Below are positions 8,129 through 16,745 of a stretch of 55,591 nt of DNA, in pieces. Both the position numbers and the translations under genes were made by a program. Location of the stretch: positions 1 through 55,591 of the forward strand of contig NZ_LMFQ01000024.1 of the NCBI RefSeq assembly GCF_001426905.1. Direction: 5' to 3'. Numbering within the stretch: position 1 is the first letter of the stretch; each line of letters opens with the position of its first letter. The stretch is from Caulobacter sp. Root1455. GTDB taxonomy: Bacteria; Pseudomonadota; Alphaproteobacteria; Caulobacterales; Caulobacteraceae. Below the pieces are notes generated by a model. It saw only the letters and a list, made by a program, of their open reading frames with translations, did not search any database and had not been told where the DNA came from.

Positions 8129-8929
8129 ATGCGATTCCCCGCTCGTCGTGAACTCCTGATCGCCCTTGGCTTCGGCGCGGCGGCGGCCGTCCTGGCCGCC
8201 TGCGGCGGCAAGGCCGGCGACGGCGCCGAGAGCGGCCTCAAGCGGGTGGAGGCGACCAAGACCCTGCGCATCGGGCTGGAGGGCACCTACCCGCCGTTCA
8301 ACTTCCAGGACAAGGACGGCCAGCTGGCCGGCTTCGAGGTCGACTTCGCCAAGGCGCTGGCCGCCCAGATGGGGGTCAAGGCCGAGTTCCACCCCTCCCC
8401 CTTCGCCGGCCTGCTGGGCGCGCTGGAATCCAGGCGCATCGACGTGGTCATCAACCAGATCACCATCACGCCGGAACGGGCGGCCAAGTACGATTTCTCG
8501 CGGCCCTACACCATTTCGGGCATCCAGATCATCGTCAGGAAGGGACAGACCGGCATCGCGGCTCCGGCCGACCTGGCGGGCAAGAGGGTCGGGGTGGGCC
8601 TGGGCACCAACTACGAGACATGGCTGCGCAAGAACGCCCCCACCGCCGTCGTGCGCACCTATGACGACGACCCGACCAAGTACCAGGACCTGAAGGCCGG
8701 TCGCATCGACGCCGTGCTCAACGACCGGCTGGTGGCCGCAGATTTCGTCAAGACCACGCCCGACTTCGTCGCCTCGGGCCCGCCGTTCGCCAGCCAGGGC
8801 ATGGGCGTGGCCATGCTGCGCGACCCGGCCATGAAGGTGACGATCGACCAGGCCATCGAGGCCCTGCGCGCCAACGGCCAGCTGGCGGCGATCTCGATCA
8901 AGTGGTTCGGGCAGGACGTGACGAAGTGA
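8129..8929 (+). CDS. amino-acid ABC transporter substrate-binding lipoprotein
   Basis: This 266-residue periplasmic binding protein is of the polar amino-acid family (SBP_bac_3). The N-terminus has an Arg-rich start, a hydrophobic stretch and a lipobox 'VLAAC', so it is probably a lipoprotein. Family landmarks include 'LRIGLEGTYPPFNFQD', 'GFEVDFAKALA', 'VINQITITPERA' and 'KYDFSRPY'. The ATG at 8129 follows CCGAGG at 6 bp; an in-frame ATG at 8105 would add eight residues before the signal peptide. It is the first gene of a binding protein, permease and ATPase operon. The ligand is likely an amino acid such as cystine or glutamine, but this cannot be told from sequence. Confidence 0.9.
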   Translation: MRFPARRELLIALGFGAAAAVLAACGGKAGDGAESGLKRVEATKTLRIGLEGTYPPFNFQDKDGQLAGFEVDFAKALAAQMGVKAEFHPSPFAGLLGALESRRIDVVINQITITPERAAKYDFSRPYTISGIQIIVRKGQTGIAAPADLAGKRVGVGLGTNYETWLRKNAPTAVVRTYDDDPTKYQDLKAGRIDAVLNDRLVAADFVKTTPDFVASGPPFASQGMGVAMLRDPAMKVTIDQAIEALRANGQLAAISIKWFGQDVTK

Positions 8930-8957
8930 CCATGAGATTTCCGAGTGGAGGCAGGGC

Positions 8958-9614
8958 ATGAGCCCCGCCCTCGACCTCGTCGCCCAATCCGCCCCGCTGC
9001 TGTTGAAAGGCGCCGGCTACACCGTGCTGCTCAGCCTGATCGGCATGGGCGTGGGACTGGTGATCGGCTTCGGCCTGGCCCTGATGCGGCTGTCGCGCAC
9101 GCGGCTTCTGCGTTGGCCGGCGGCGGTCTATGTCTCGGCGATCCGCGGCACGCCGCTGCTGGTGCAGTTGTTCCTGATCTATTACGGCCTGCCGCAGCTG
9201 GGCATCCAGCTGCCGCCGTTGCTGGCGGCCGGGATCGGCTTTTCGATCAATATCGGGGCCTATGCCGGCGAGATCCTGCGCAGCGCCATCGCCGCCGTCG
9301 ACAAGGGCCAGTGGGAGGCCGCCAGCGTGTTGGGCATGAGCCGCGGCCAGGCCCTGCGTCGGGTGATCCTGCCCCAGGCCGCCCGCACCGCCGTCGCGCC
9401 CCTGTCCAACAGCTTCATCAGCCTGGTCAAGGACACCTCCCTGGCCGCGACGATCCAGGTGCCCGAGCTGTTCCGCCAGGCCCAGCTGATCACCGCCCGC
9501 ACCTACGAGATCTTCGCGATGTATCTGGCGGCCGCCGCACTCTACTGGATCCTCTCCAGCGTCCTGGCCCTGGGCCAGACCCGGCTGGAACGCCAGGCGG
9601 AGGGCCGCCGATGA
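8958..9614 (+). CDS. amino-acid ABC transporter permease
   Basis: This 218-residue inner-membrane permease belongs to the His/Glu/Gln/Arg/opine family. It has about five membrane helices and the EAA loop that contacts the ATPase ('EAASVLGMSRGQALRRVILP'). The N-terminal 'LLKGAGYTVLLSLIGMGVG' is typical. The ATG at 8958 follows GGAGGCAGGGC. It lies 28 bp after the binding-protein gene and overlaps the ATPase gene by 4 bp (ATGA), so the three are one operon. Confidence 0.92.
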   Translation: MSPALDLVAQSAPLLLKGAGYTVLLSLIGMGVGLVIGFGLALMRLSRTRLLRWPAAVYVSAIRGTPLLVQLFLIYYGLPQLGIQLPPLLAAGIGFSINIGAYAGEILRSAIAAVDKGQWEAASVLGMSRGQALRRVILPQAARTAVAPLSNSFISLVKDTSLAATIQVPELFRQAQLITARTYEIFAMYLAAAALYWILSSVLALGQTRLERQAEGRR

Positions 9615-10351
9615 GCGCGATCGACGCCAAGGGCCTGATCAAGCGCTTCGGCGACACCGCCGTGGTGAACGGCGTGGACCTGACCGTCGCGCCCGGCGAG
9701 GTGGTCGCGGTCATCGGCCCCAGCGGCTCGGGCAAGAGCACCCTGCTGCGCTGTCTGGCGGGGCTGGAGCTGATCGACGGCGGGACCCTGACCGTGGCCG
9801 GCGTCACGGCCGGCGCCAAGCCGCCCCTGGCCCGCGCCCTGAAGGGCCGGGTCGGCTTCGTGTTCCAGAGCTTCAACCTCTTCCCGCACCGCACCGCCCT
9901 GCAGAACGTCGCCGAGGGCCTGATCGTGGTGCGCGGCGAAAAGCCGCCCCTGGCTTACGACAAGGCTCGGGCCATGCTGACCAAGGTGGGCCTGGCCCAT
10001 CGGGTCGACGCCTATCCGCGCGAACTGTCCGGCGGCCAGCAGCAGCGCTGCGCCATCGCCCGCGCCCTGGCCATGGATCCGGAGGTCATTCTGTTCGACG
10101 AACCGACCTCGGCGCTGGACCCGGAACTGGTCGGCGAGGTGCTGACGGTGATCCGCGACCTGGCCGCCGAGAAGCGCACGATGGTCATCGTGACCCACCA
10201 AATGGAGTTCGCGCGCGATGTGGCCGATCGGACGCTGTTCATGGATGACGGCGTTATAATTGAACAAGGCCCTTCCGCCGCCGTGCTGGGATCGCCTAAG
10301 GAAGATCGCACGCGGCGATTCCTCAGCAAGGTGAGCGGCCTTAGGTCATAA
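9611..10351 (+). CDS. amino-acid ABC transporter ATP-binding protein
   Basis: This 246-residue ABC ATPase has a Walker A (GPSGSGKST), Q-loop ('VFQSFNLFPH'), signature ('LSGGQQQR'), Walker B ('VILFDEPTSALD') and switch His ('VTHQMEFA'). It closely follows the GlnQ/HisP pattern of polar amino-acid importers. The start ATG overlaps the permease stop (ATGA at 9611-9614), showing translational coupling. It completes the importer, energising uptake by the permease dimer. Confidence 0.94.
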   Translation: MSAIDAKGLIKRFGDTAVVNGVDLTVAPGEVVAVIGPSGSGKSTLLRCLAGLELIDGGTLTVAGVTAGAKPPLARALKGRVGFVFQSFNLFPHRTALQNVAEGLIVVRGEKPPLAYDKARAMLTKVGLAHRVDAYPRELSGGQQQRCAIARALAMDPEVILFDEPTSALDPELVGEVLTVIRDLAAEKRTMVIVTHQMEFARDVADRTLFMDDGVIIEQGPSAAVLGSPKEDRTRRFLSKVSGLRS

Positions 10352-10414
10352 TTTGGCCTCCGGCGCCCCTCACCTCCTCGCCGCCGACGCCGTGTGCATT
10401 GAGGCGAGGTCCCA

Positions 10415-10717
10415 GTGAAACCCTATATCGATCTGCAAGGCGCATCGGGCGCCGTCTACCGTTACAAGCTGGCCGAGGATCGCGATCCTCGGACGACGAT
10501 CGCTGGCAATTTCGTGTTCGTCGACGCGCACGGAACCATCATCTACGCGGGCGAGGCCAACAATCTGCACGGAGCCGGCGCCCGCTTCTCCGAGGCCGCT
10601 CTGAAGCACAAGGCCGAACACCTCTACACCCGCCTGAACGTCTCGGGCGCCTCGCGCTCGGACGAGCTGCAGGACATCGTGGCGGCCGTGCGGCCGGTCA
10701 TGAACAAGGGCGACTAG
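10415..10717 (+). CDS. small protein with a GIY-YIG-like core
   Basis: This 100-residue protein has a core 'GNFVFVDAHGTIIYAGEANNL' pattern that resembles the first two strands of the GIY-YIG nuclease fold (G-x-F/Y ... Y-x-G), followed by a helix with an Arg and a Glu near the end ('SRSDELQDIV'). The first Tyr is Phe here and the protein is short, so nuclease activity is uncertain. It starts at GTG (10415) with GCGAGG about 6 bp upstream. It follows the ABC ATPase by 63 bp in the same direction but has no obvious link to transport. Confidence 0.5.
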   Translation: MKPYIDLQGASGAVYRYKLAEDRDPRTTIAGNFVFVDAHGTIIYAGEANNLHGAGARFSEAALKHKAEHLYTRLNVSGASRSDELQDIVAAVRPVMNKGD

Positions 10718-10863
10718 GCCCTTTCGGTTTCCCGGCCGACAGAAGCGTCGCCCCGGGATCCGCTCGACCTCTTACGGTCGAGCTTCCTCCCGAAAATCCA
10801 GCACGAAAAGAGAACGGTCCCGGCGTCCACAACTGACGCAGGCTTCGCTATGGTGGCGTCAGC

Positions 10864-12939
10864 ATGCGCCCCGAGATTCTCTTTCCGCTGTTCACGCCGG
10901 TCTCCACGCTGAAGGGCGTGGGGCCGCGCGTCGCGCCGTTGGTCGAGCGCCTGGCGGGGCCGATCGTCCGCGACGTGCTGTTCACCCCGCCGACCAGCCT
11001 GATCCGCCGCACGGCCACCACCTCGGACCGCGCGGTCGACGGCCAGGTCCAGACCTTCCTGGTGACCATCGACGCCCACCTGCCGCCGCAGCGCGCGGGC
11101 CAGCCCTGGCGGATCCGCGCCTGGGACGAGCACGGCTTCGTCACCCTGACCTGGTTCAAGGGCTACGGCCCGCACCTGGAGCGCCAGCACCCGGTCGGCG
11201 CCAAGCGGGCGGTCAGCGGCAAGGTCGAGCGCTACGGCAGCGAGATCCAGGTCGCCCATCCCGACTACCTGCTCGACGCCGACAAGGCCGGCGAGATCCC
11301 GCCGGTCGAGCCGGTCTATCCCGCCACGGCCGGCTTGCCCTCGCGCACCTTCCGCAAGTTCGCCCAGGAGGCCCTCGAGCGCGCCGCTGGCCTGCCGGAG
11401 TGGCAGGACCCGGCCTGGCTGGCCAAGAGCGGCTTTCCGGCCTGGCGCGAGGCCCTGGCGCTGCTGCACAATCCGCAGGCCGAGATCGACCTGTCGCCGA
11501 TGTCTCTGGCCCGCCGGCGCCTGGGCTATGACGAACTGCTGGCCCACCAGCTGGCCCTGGCTCAGCGCAAGGCCGGCAAGCGCGCCCACCCGGCCCCCCG
11601 CATCGTCGCCGGCCCGCTGTCGGACGCGGTCGAGAAGGCCCTGCCCTTCAAGCTGACCGGCGCCCAGATCCGCGCCCTGTCCGAAGTGCGCGGCGACATG
11701 GCCAGCGGCGAGCGGATGGGCCGGCTGCTGCAGGGCGACGTCGGCTCGGGCAAGACCGTGGTGGCCATGCTGGCCATGGCCGACGCGGCCTCCAGCGGCC
11801 TGCAGTCGGCCCTGATGGCCCCGACCGAGATCCTGGCCCGCCAGCACTACGAGACCCTGGCCCCGCCGCTGGAGGCGCAGGGGTTGGCGGTGATCCTGCT
11901 GACCGGCCGCGACAAAGGCTCGGCCCGGGCGTCGAAACTGGCCAAGCTGGCCGACGGCTCGGCCGCCGTGGCCGTGGGCACCCACGCCCTGTTCCAGGAC
12001 GAGGTCGCGTTCCAGGCCCTGGGCCTGACGATCATCGACGAGCAGCACCGCTTCGGGGTCAACGAGCGCAAGCGCCTGCAGGAAAAGGGAGACGGCGCGC
12101 ATCTGGTCGCCATGTCGGCCACGCCGATCCCGCGCACCCTGGAGCTGACGGTGTTCGGCGACCTGGACGTCTCGCGGATCGACGAGAAGCCGCCAGGCCG
12201 CACGCCGGTCGCCACCCGCGCCGCGCCGACTCCGCGCATCCCCGAGATCATCGCCCGGCTGAAGGCCGCCGCCCAGGCCGGGGCCCAGGCCTTCTGGATC
12301 TGCCCGCTGGTCTCGGAGTCCGAGAAGATCGACCTGCGCGACGCCGAGCAGCGCGCCGCCAGCTTGCGCCAGGCCATCGGCCCCAGCGTCGGCCTGGTCC
12401 ACGGCCAGATGCCGGCCGCGGAGAAGGACGCGGTCATGCAGGCGTTCGTCGACGGCGAGGTCTCGGTCCTGGTCGCCACCACCGTGGTCGAGGTCGGGGT
12501 CAACGTGCCCAACGCCAGCATCATGGTCATCGAGCACGCCGACCGCTTCGGCCTGGCGCAACTTCACCAGCTTCGCGGGAGAGTGGGTCGCGGCGCCCGC
12601 GAGAGCTCGTGCGTGCTGCTCTACGACCCGCCGCTGTCGGAGACCGCCCAGCAGCGGCTGGACATCCTGCGCCGCAGCGACGACGGCTTCGAGATCGCCG
12701 AGAAGGACCTGGAGTTGCGCGGCGGCGGCGACCCGCTGGGCCTCAAGCAGAGCGGCTTCCCGGCCTACAGGCTGGCCGATCCGGTCGCCCACCGCGACCT
12801 GATCGCCGTGGCCGCCGACGACGCCCGGCTGATCCTGGCCCGCGACCCGGACCTGACCTCGCCGCGCGGCCAGGCGGTGCGGACGCTGCAAGAGCTGTTC
12901 GACTGGAAAGCGGCATCCCCCTTGAATGACGCTGGGTGA
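10864..12939 (+). CDS. recG: ATP-dependent DNA helicase RecG
   Basis: This 691-residue helicase has the normal RecG layout: an N-terminal OB-fold wedge domain, then two helicase domains. Motif I is 'GDVGSGKT', motif II is 'DEQH' followed by RFGV, motif III is 'MSATPIPRT', and motif VI is 'QLHQLRGRVGRG'. The C-terminal TRG region ('AEKDLELRGGGDPLGLKQSG') is present and intact. RecG remodels stalled replication forks and branch-migrates Holliday junctions. The length matches the family. Confidence 0.97.
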   Translation: MRPEILFPLFTPVSTLKGVGPRVAPLVERLAGPIVRDVLFTPPTSLIRRTATTSDRAVDGQVQTFLVTIDAHLPPQRAGQPWRIRAWDEHGFVTLTWFKGYGPHLERQHPVGAKRAVSGKVERYGSEIQVAHPDYLLDADKAGEIPPVEPVYPATAGLPSRTFRKFAQEALERAAGLPEWQDPAWLAKSGFPAWREALALLHNPQAEIDLSPMSLARRRLGYDELLAHQLALAQRKAGKRAHPAPRIVAGPLSDAVEKALPFKLTGAQIRALSEVRGDMASGERMGRLLQGDVGSGKTVVAMLAMADAASSGLQSALMAPTEILARQHYETLAPPLEAQGLAVILLTGRDKGSARASKLAKLADGSAAVAVGTHALFQDEVAFQALGLTIIDEQHRFGVNERKRLQEKGDGAHLVAMSATPIPRTLELTVFGDLDVSRIDEKPPGRTPVATRAAPTPRIPEIIARLKAAAQAGAQAFWICPLVSESEKIDLRDAEQRAASLRQAIGPSVGLVHGQMPAAEKDAVMQAFVDGEVSVLVATTVVEVGVNVPNASIMVIEHADRFGLAQLHQLRGRVGRGARESSCVLLYDPPLSETAQQRLDILRRSDDGFEIAEKDLELRGGGDPLGLKQSGFPAYRLADPVAHRDLIAVAADDARLILARDPDLTSPRGQAVRTLQELFDWKAASPLNDAG

Positions 12940-12959
12940 GGCGAAGGAGGCTGGCGACC

Positions 12960-13937
12960 ATGGATGTCTCCACCGCTCTTTCCGCCCTGGCCCCTCGCCT
13001 GTCGCCCGGCGCGACGACCACGATCGGCGCCCGGCGGCTGTCGGGCGGGGCCAGTCAGGAGACCTGGGCGTTCGACCTCGATGACGGGACGCCGCTGATC
13101 CTGCGTCGCCGCCCGCCCGGCGGATCGATGAGCGCCGCCGCCCTGCCGCTTTCCACCGAAGCCGCCCTGCTCGCCGCGGTCTCCCCCCAAGGCGCGCCCG
13201 TGCCCGAGGTCGTCCATGTCTGCGAACCCGCCGACGGCCTAGGCGAGGCCTATGTCATGCGGCGGCTGGCGGGCGAGACCCTGGGCAAGCGCATCGTCCG
13301 CGACGAGGCCTTCGCCGGCGTCCGTCCCGGTTTGGCGCGGCGCTGCGGCCAGGTGCTGGCGGCGATCCACGCCACGCCGCTGGACGGCCTGCCGCCGCTG
13401 GAGACCTCCGACGCCGCCAGCGAGCTGGCTCGCTACGAGGCGGTCTACCGCCAGTCGGGCGCGAAGCGGCCGGTGTTCGAGGCCGCCTTCCGCTGGCTGG
13501 CCGGTCGCGCCCCGCCGCTGGAGCGGCCGGTGCTGGTGCACGGCGACTTTCGCAACGGCAACCTGATGATCTCGCCAGAGGCGGGTCTGATCGGCGTGCT
13601 GGACTGGGAGCTGGCCCATCTGGGCGACCCGGCCGAGGACCTGGGCTGGATCTGCGTCAATTCCTGGCGCTTCGGGCAATGGCGCAAGCCCGTCGGCGGG
13701 TTCGGCGACTACCAGGACCTGCTGGACGGCCACGCGGCGGCCGGCGGCGCGCCGATGTCGCTGGACCGGCTGCTGTTCTGGCAGGCCTTGGGCTCGCTGA
13801 AATGGGGCGTCATGTGCCTGATGATGTACGCCAGCTTCGCCAGCGGCGCGGACCGCTCGATCGAGCGGGCGATGATCGGTCGGCGGGCCAGCGAGACCGA
13901 GATCGACCTCGTCCTGCTGATGGAGCGGTCCGCATGA
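12960..13937 (+). CDS. APH-family phosphotransferase (FadE-associated kinase type)
   Basis: This 325-residue protein has the APH/choline kinase fold. The catalytic loop is 'LVHGDFRNGNLMI' (Asp as base, Asn for metal) and the DFG equivalent is 'GVLDWELAHLGDPAEDLGW'. In this family, members next to acyl-CoA dehydrogenases are thought to act on acyl-CoA or related metabolites rather than antibiotics. The ATG at 12960 follows GGAGG; a GTG at 12936 overlapping the recG stop lacks one. Its stop overlaps the DUF6285 gene start (ATGA), a pairing known from acyl-CoA metabolism clusters. Confidence 0.87.
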   Translation: MDVSTALSALAPRLSPGATTTIGARRLSGGASQETWAFDLDDGTPLILRRRPPGGSMSAAALPLSTEAALLAAVSPQGAPVPEVVHVCEPADGLGEAYVMRRLAGETLGKRIVRDEAFAGVRPGLARRCGQVLAAIHATPLDGLPPLETSDAASELARYEAVYRQSGAKRPVFEAAFRWLAGRAPPLERPVLVHGDFRNGNLMISPEAGLIGVLDWELAHLGDPAEDLGWICVNSWRFGQWRKPVGGFGDYQDLLDGHAAAGGAPMSLDRLLFWQALGSLKWGVMCLMMYASFASGADRSIERAMIGRRASETEIDLVLLMERSA

Positions 13938-14311
13938 TCACCCATCCCACCGCCGCCGAACTGGCCGAGGCCTTGGACGCCGTCGAGGCCGGGCCTGAAG
14001 CGACTTTGGCCGGCGACGCCCGCGCCGCCTTCATCGCCCGCGTCGCCGACAACGCCCGCGCGACGCTGGAGCGTGAGGCGGCCCTGGGACCGTCGGCGGA
14101 GGCGGCGGCCGTGACGCGGCTGAGCGCCCTGCTGGGCCTAGAGGGCGATTTCAAGACGCTGAACGCCGAGCTTTGCGCGCGGCTAGGCGATGGGCGGTTG
14201 GCGCCGTTGGATCCGGTGGTGTTGGCGCATCTGCGGGCCTGCGTGATCGACCAGATCGCCATCGACCAGCCGGGATATTCTGGCTTGGCGGCGTTGGAAG
14301 CGGCTCGCTAG
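13934..14311 (+). CDS. DUF6285-like small protein
   Basis: This 125-residue, largely helical, soluble protein begins 'HPTAAELAEALDAVEA' and has a conserved 'ALLGLEGDFKTLNAELCARL' segment. Proteins of this kind regularly follow APH-like kinases in acyl-CoA catabolic operons, which is the basis of the DUF6285 assignment. Its start codon overlaps the kinase stop by 4 bp, so the two are probably partners. The molecular function is not known. Confidence 0.7.
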   Translation: MITHPTAAELAEALDAVEAGPEATLAGDARAAFIARVADNARATLEREAALGPSAEAAAVTRLSALLGLEGDFKTLNAELCARLGDGRLAPLDPVVLAHLRACVIDQIAIDQPGYSGLAALEAAR

Positions 14312-14324
14312 ATCGCGTTCACCG

Positions 14325-15479
14325 TCATCCCGCCTTCTGCGGAGGCGTTCCCGGAATGGGGGTCTGATCGGTCCGCTTTTTCAACGCCGCCACCCGCGCC
14401 AGGGCGTCCGCCTCGATGTCGGCCCAGAACAGGTTGAAGCCGTCGACCTTGCGGCGGTCGGTCCACGAGCCGCTGTCGCGCAGCGACGGGGACCTGGGGC
14501 GGCCGGTGTGCAGCAGGCCGTCCTCGCACTGGGCCCAGACCTGGCGCTTGAGCAGGGCCGGCCGCGAGTCCCACTCCAACCCCGTGGCGTTTACAGCCCC
14601 CAGGTTCGCCCTGGCCGGGGCGCGGGTCTCGTCGCGGGCCCCCAGCAGCGGGTTGACGCAGAGCGGCGTGCGACCATCCAGGGTCACCAGTTCGTCGCCG
14701 CCGTTCCAGACCAGCGACCGGTTGTTCAGCTCCTGGACGCGCTGGAAGTCGCCGTCCGTCAGCGAGGCCCAGGCGACCACGCAGCCGGCTTCGTCGCGGC
14801 GGGCGCAGGCCGGCACGACCGCGCCTGGGCCGAACGCGTCGGCCGGAACCACGGTCTCGATCAGATAGACCCCCGCCAGACGGCTCCTCAGCGCCGCGTT
14901 CGGCGCGATCTCCTCTTTCAGCAGGCGATCGGCGAGGATGCCGCCCTGCTCCACCCCGACCAGCACGATCGGCCGCCCGCCGTTGTCGTGCGTCAGATAG
15001 TGGCGAAACGCGTCGCGGACGTCGTCATAGGCGAAGCGTCGGGCGTCCCGGGCGTCGTCGCGCAGCGTCAGGAAGGTGTAGAGGCTGGCCTGGCGATAGT
15101 GCGGCGCGAAGATGCGCCCGACCCGCGCGAACGGCGCGGCGTAGTTGGGCAGCATCACCCGGGCCAGGTCGCGCGCCGCCTTGGGCTGGTCGTAGGGCGC
15201 GTTCCAATCGCGTCCGCCGTCATAGCTGGTGGGATGGACGAAGAAGACGTCGGCCGATCCCCGGCCGGCCACGCCGTGCTGCGGCAGCAGCGCCCAGGCC
15301 CCGGGGTTGGCGTAGTTCGGCGCCGGCGGCGGATCGTAGGTCTGGAACGGGATCTTGGGGTCCAGCGTGGTGCGCAGGATGTCGTAGCGCCAGTAGAAGG
15401 CCGCCGCCAGGACCAGCGCCAGGAACAGCACCGCCCCCGCGAAGATCCAGCGCTTGAAACCCTTGAAACGGTCGGCCAT
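14325..15479 (-). CDS. DUF3089 alpha/beta-hydrolase-like membrane-anchored protein
   Basis: This 384-residue protein has one N-terminal membrane helix ('WIFAGAVLFLALVLAAAFYW') and a DUF3089 domain ('ADVFFVHPTSY', 'RVGRIFAPHYRQASLY', 'YDDVRDAFRHYL'). DUF3089 has the alpha/beta hydrolase fold, with a nucleophile elbow usually reading GHSQG. Here it reads 'VLVGVEQGG', with Glu in place of Ser, so ordinary serine hydrolase chemistry is unlikely. The membrane anchor places the domain in the periplasm. It is convergent with the DUF6285 gene, with only 13 bp between stops. Confidence 0.82.
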   Translation of the reverse strand: MADRFKGFKRWIFAGAVLFLALVLAAAFYWRYDILRTTLDPKIPFQTYDPPPAPNYANPGAWALLPQHGVAGRGSADVFFVHPTSYDGGRDWNAPYDQPKAARDLARVMLPNYAAPFARVGRIFAPHYRQASLYTFLTLRDDARDARRFAYDDVRDAFRHYLTHDNGGRPIVLVGVEQGGILADRLLKEEIAPNAALRSRLAGVYLIETVVPADAFGPGAVVPACARRDEAGCVVAWASLTDGDFQRVQELNNRSLVWNGGDELVTLDGRTPLCVNPLLGARDETRAPARANLGAVNATGLEWDSRPALLKRQVWAQCEDGLLHTGRPRSPSLRDSGSWTDRRKVDGFNLFWADIEADALARVAALKKRTDQTPIPGTPPQKAG

Positions 15480-15530
15480 GGGCCTTGGTTACACGAAGCT
15501 GGCGCGCGGCGCGAGACGCAGCGGAAAGCC

Positions 15531-16733
15531 TTATGCCCCTTCCTGCCCGATGATCGCCACCGAGCAGACATTGCTGGCCGGCGCGCCGCCCAGATTGTGG
15601 GTCATGCCGAACACCGGGTCCTTCAACTGGCGCTCACCCGCGCGGCCCTGGAGCTGCAGATACATCTCGTAGAGCATGCGCAGACCCGAGGCGCCGATCG
15701 GGTGGCCGAAGCATTTCAGCCCGCCGTCGATCTGGCACGGCAGGCCGCCGTCGGCGTCGTAGAAGCCGTCCAGCACGTCGCGCCAGCCCTGCCCCTCGGG
15801 CGAGATGAACAGATCCTCCATGGTCACCAGCTCGGTGATCGAGAAGCAGTCGTGCACCTCCATCATCGAGATCTGCTCGCGCGGCCGCTCGATGCCGGCC
15901 TCGCGATAGGCCTTGCCGGCGGCGATGCGGGCGGTGTGGAAGTAGCTGCCGTCCCAGCCGTTGTACTGGCTCTCATAGCCGTTGGAGACCGACAGCTGCA
16001 GGGCCTTGACCAGGGTCAGGTTCCGCTTGCCCATCGCCCGGGCGATCTCCGGCGTGGTGACGATGGCGGCGGCCGCGCCGTCCGACACGCCGCAGCAGTC
16101 GAACAGGCCCAGCGGCTCGGCGATCATCGGGGCGTTCAGCACCTGCTCCTCGGTGACGGCCTTGCGCAGGTGGGCCTTGGGGTTCTTGGCGCCGTTGGCG
16201 TGGCTCTTGACCGAGACATGGGCGATGGCCCGCTTGAGGTCCTCGCGCGAGACGCCGTGCTTGGCGCGGTAGGCGGACGCCAGCTGGGCGAAGTTGCCGG
16301 GGGCCGAGCCGTTGGGGATGATCTGCGGCGCCAGCGTGCCGGGATTGCCCACCGGCAGGCCGCCGTAGCCGGTGTCCTTCAGCTTCTCGACGCCCACGGC
16401 GATGGCGATGTCGGCGGCCCCCGCCGCCACGGCGTAGACCGCGCCCCGGAAGGCTTCCGAGCCCGAGGCGCAGAAGTTCTCCACCCGGGTGACGGCGATG
16501 TTGGGCAGGCGCAGGGCGATCGACAGCGGCGTGCCGCCCTTGCCCGTACCCAGCTCGTCCACGTGCGTGGAGAACCAGGCCGCGTCCAGCTGGCTGGGCT
16601 CGATGCCGGCGTCGGCCATGGCCTCGATATAGGCCTCGACCATCAGGTCGTCGGGGCCGGCGTCCCAACGCTCGCCGAACTTGCTGCAGCCCATCCCCAG
16701 GATGGCGACCTTGTCGCGGATGCCCTTGGCCAT
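15531..16733 (-). CDS. thiolase family protein (SCP-x / acetyl-CoA acetyltransferase type)
   Basis: This 400-residue thiolase-fold protein has the acylated Cys 88 in 'ENFCASGSEA', a His in 'VHDCFSITEL', and 'GLKCFGHPIGASGLRM' near the C-terminus. The pattern matches the SCP-x-like branch, often involved in sterol or branched acyl-CoA breakdown, rather than classic PhaA. The ATG at 16733 follows AGGAGAG. It lies 12 bp after the HMG-CoA-synthase-like gene, so the two form an operon and probably act on the same acyl-CoA pathway. Confidence 0.9.
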   Translation of the reverse strand: MAKGIRDKVAILGMGCSKFGERWDAGPDDLMVEAYIEAMADAGIEPSQLDAAWFSTHVDELGTGKGGTPLSIALRLPNIAVTRVENFCASGSEAFRGAVYAVAAGAADIAIAVGVEKLKDTGYGGLPVGNPGTLAPQIIPNGSAPGNFAQLASAYRAKHGVSREDLKRAIAHVSVKSHANGAKNPKAHLRKAVTEEQVLNAPMIAEPLGLFDCCGVSDGAAAAIVTTPEIARAMGKRNLTLVKALQLSVSNGYESQYNGWDGSYFHTARIAAGKAYREAGIERPREQISMMEVHDCFSITELVTMEDLFISPEGQGWRDVLDGFYDADGGLPCQIDGGLKCFGHPIGASGLRMLYEMYLQLQGRAGERQLKDPVFGMTHNLGGAPASNVCSVAIIGQEGA

Positions 16734-16745
16734 GGTCGCTCTCTC

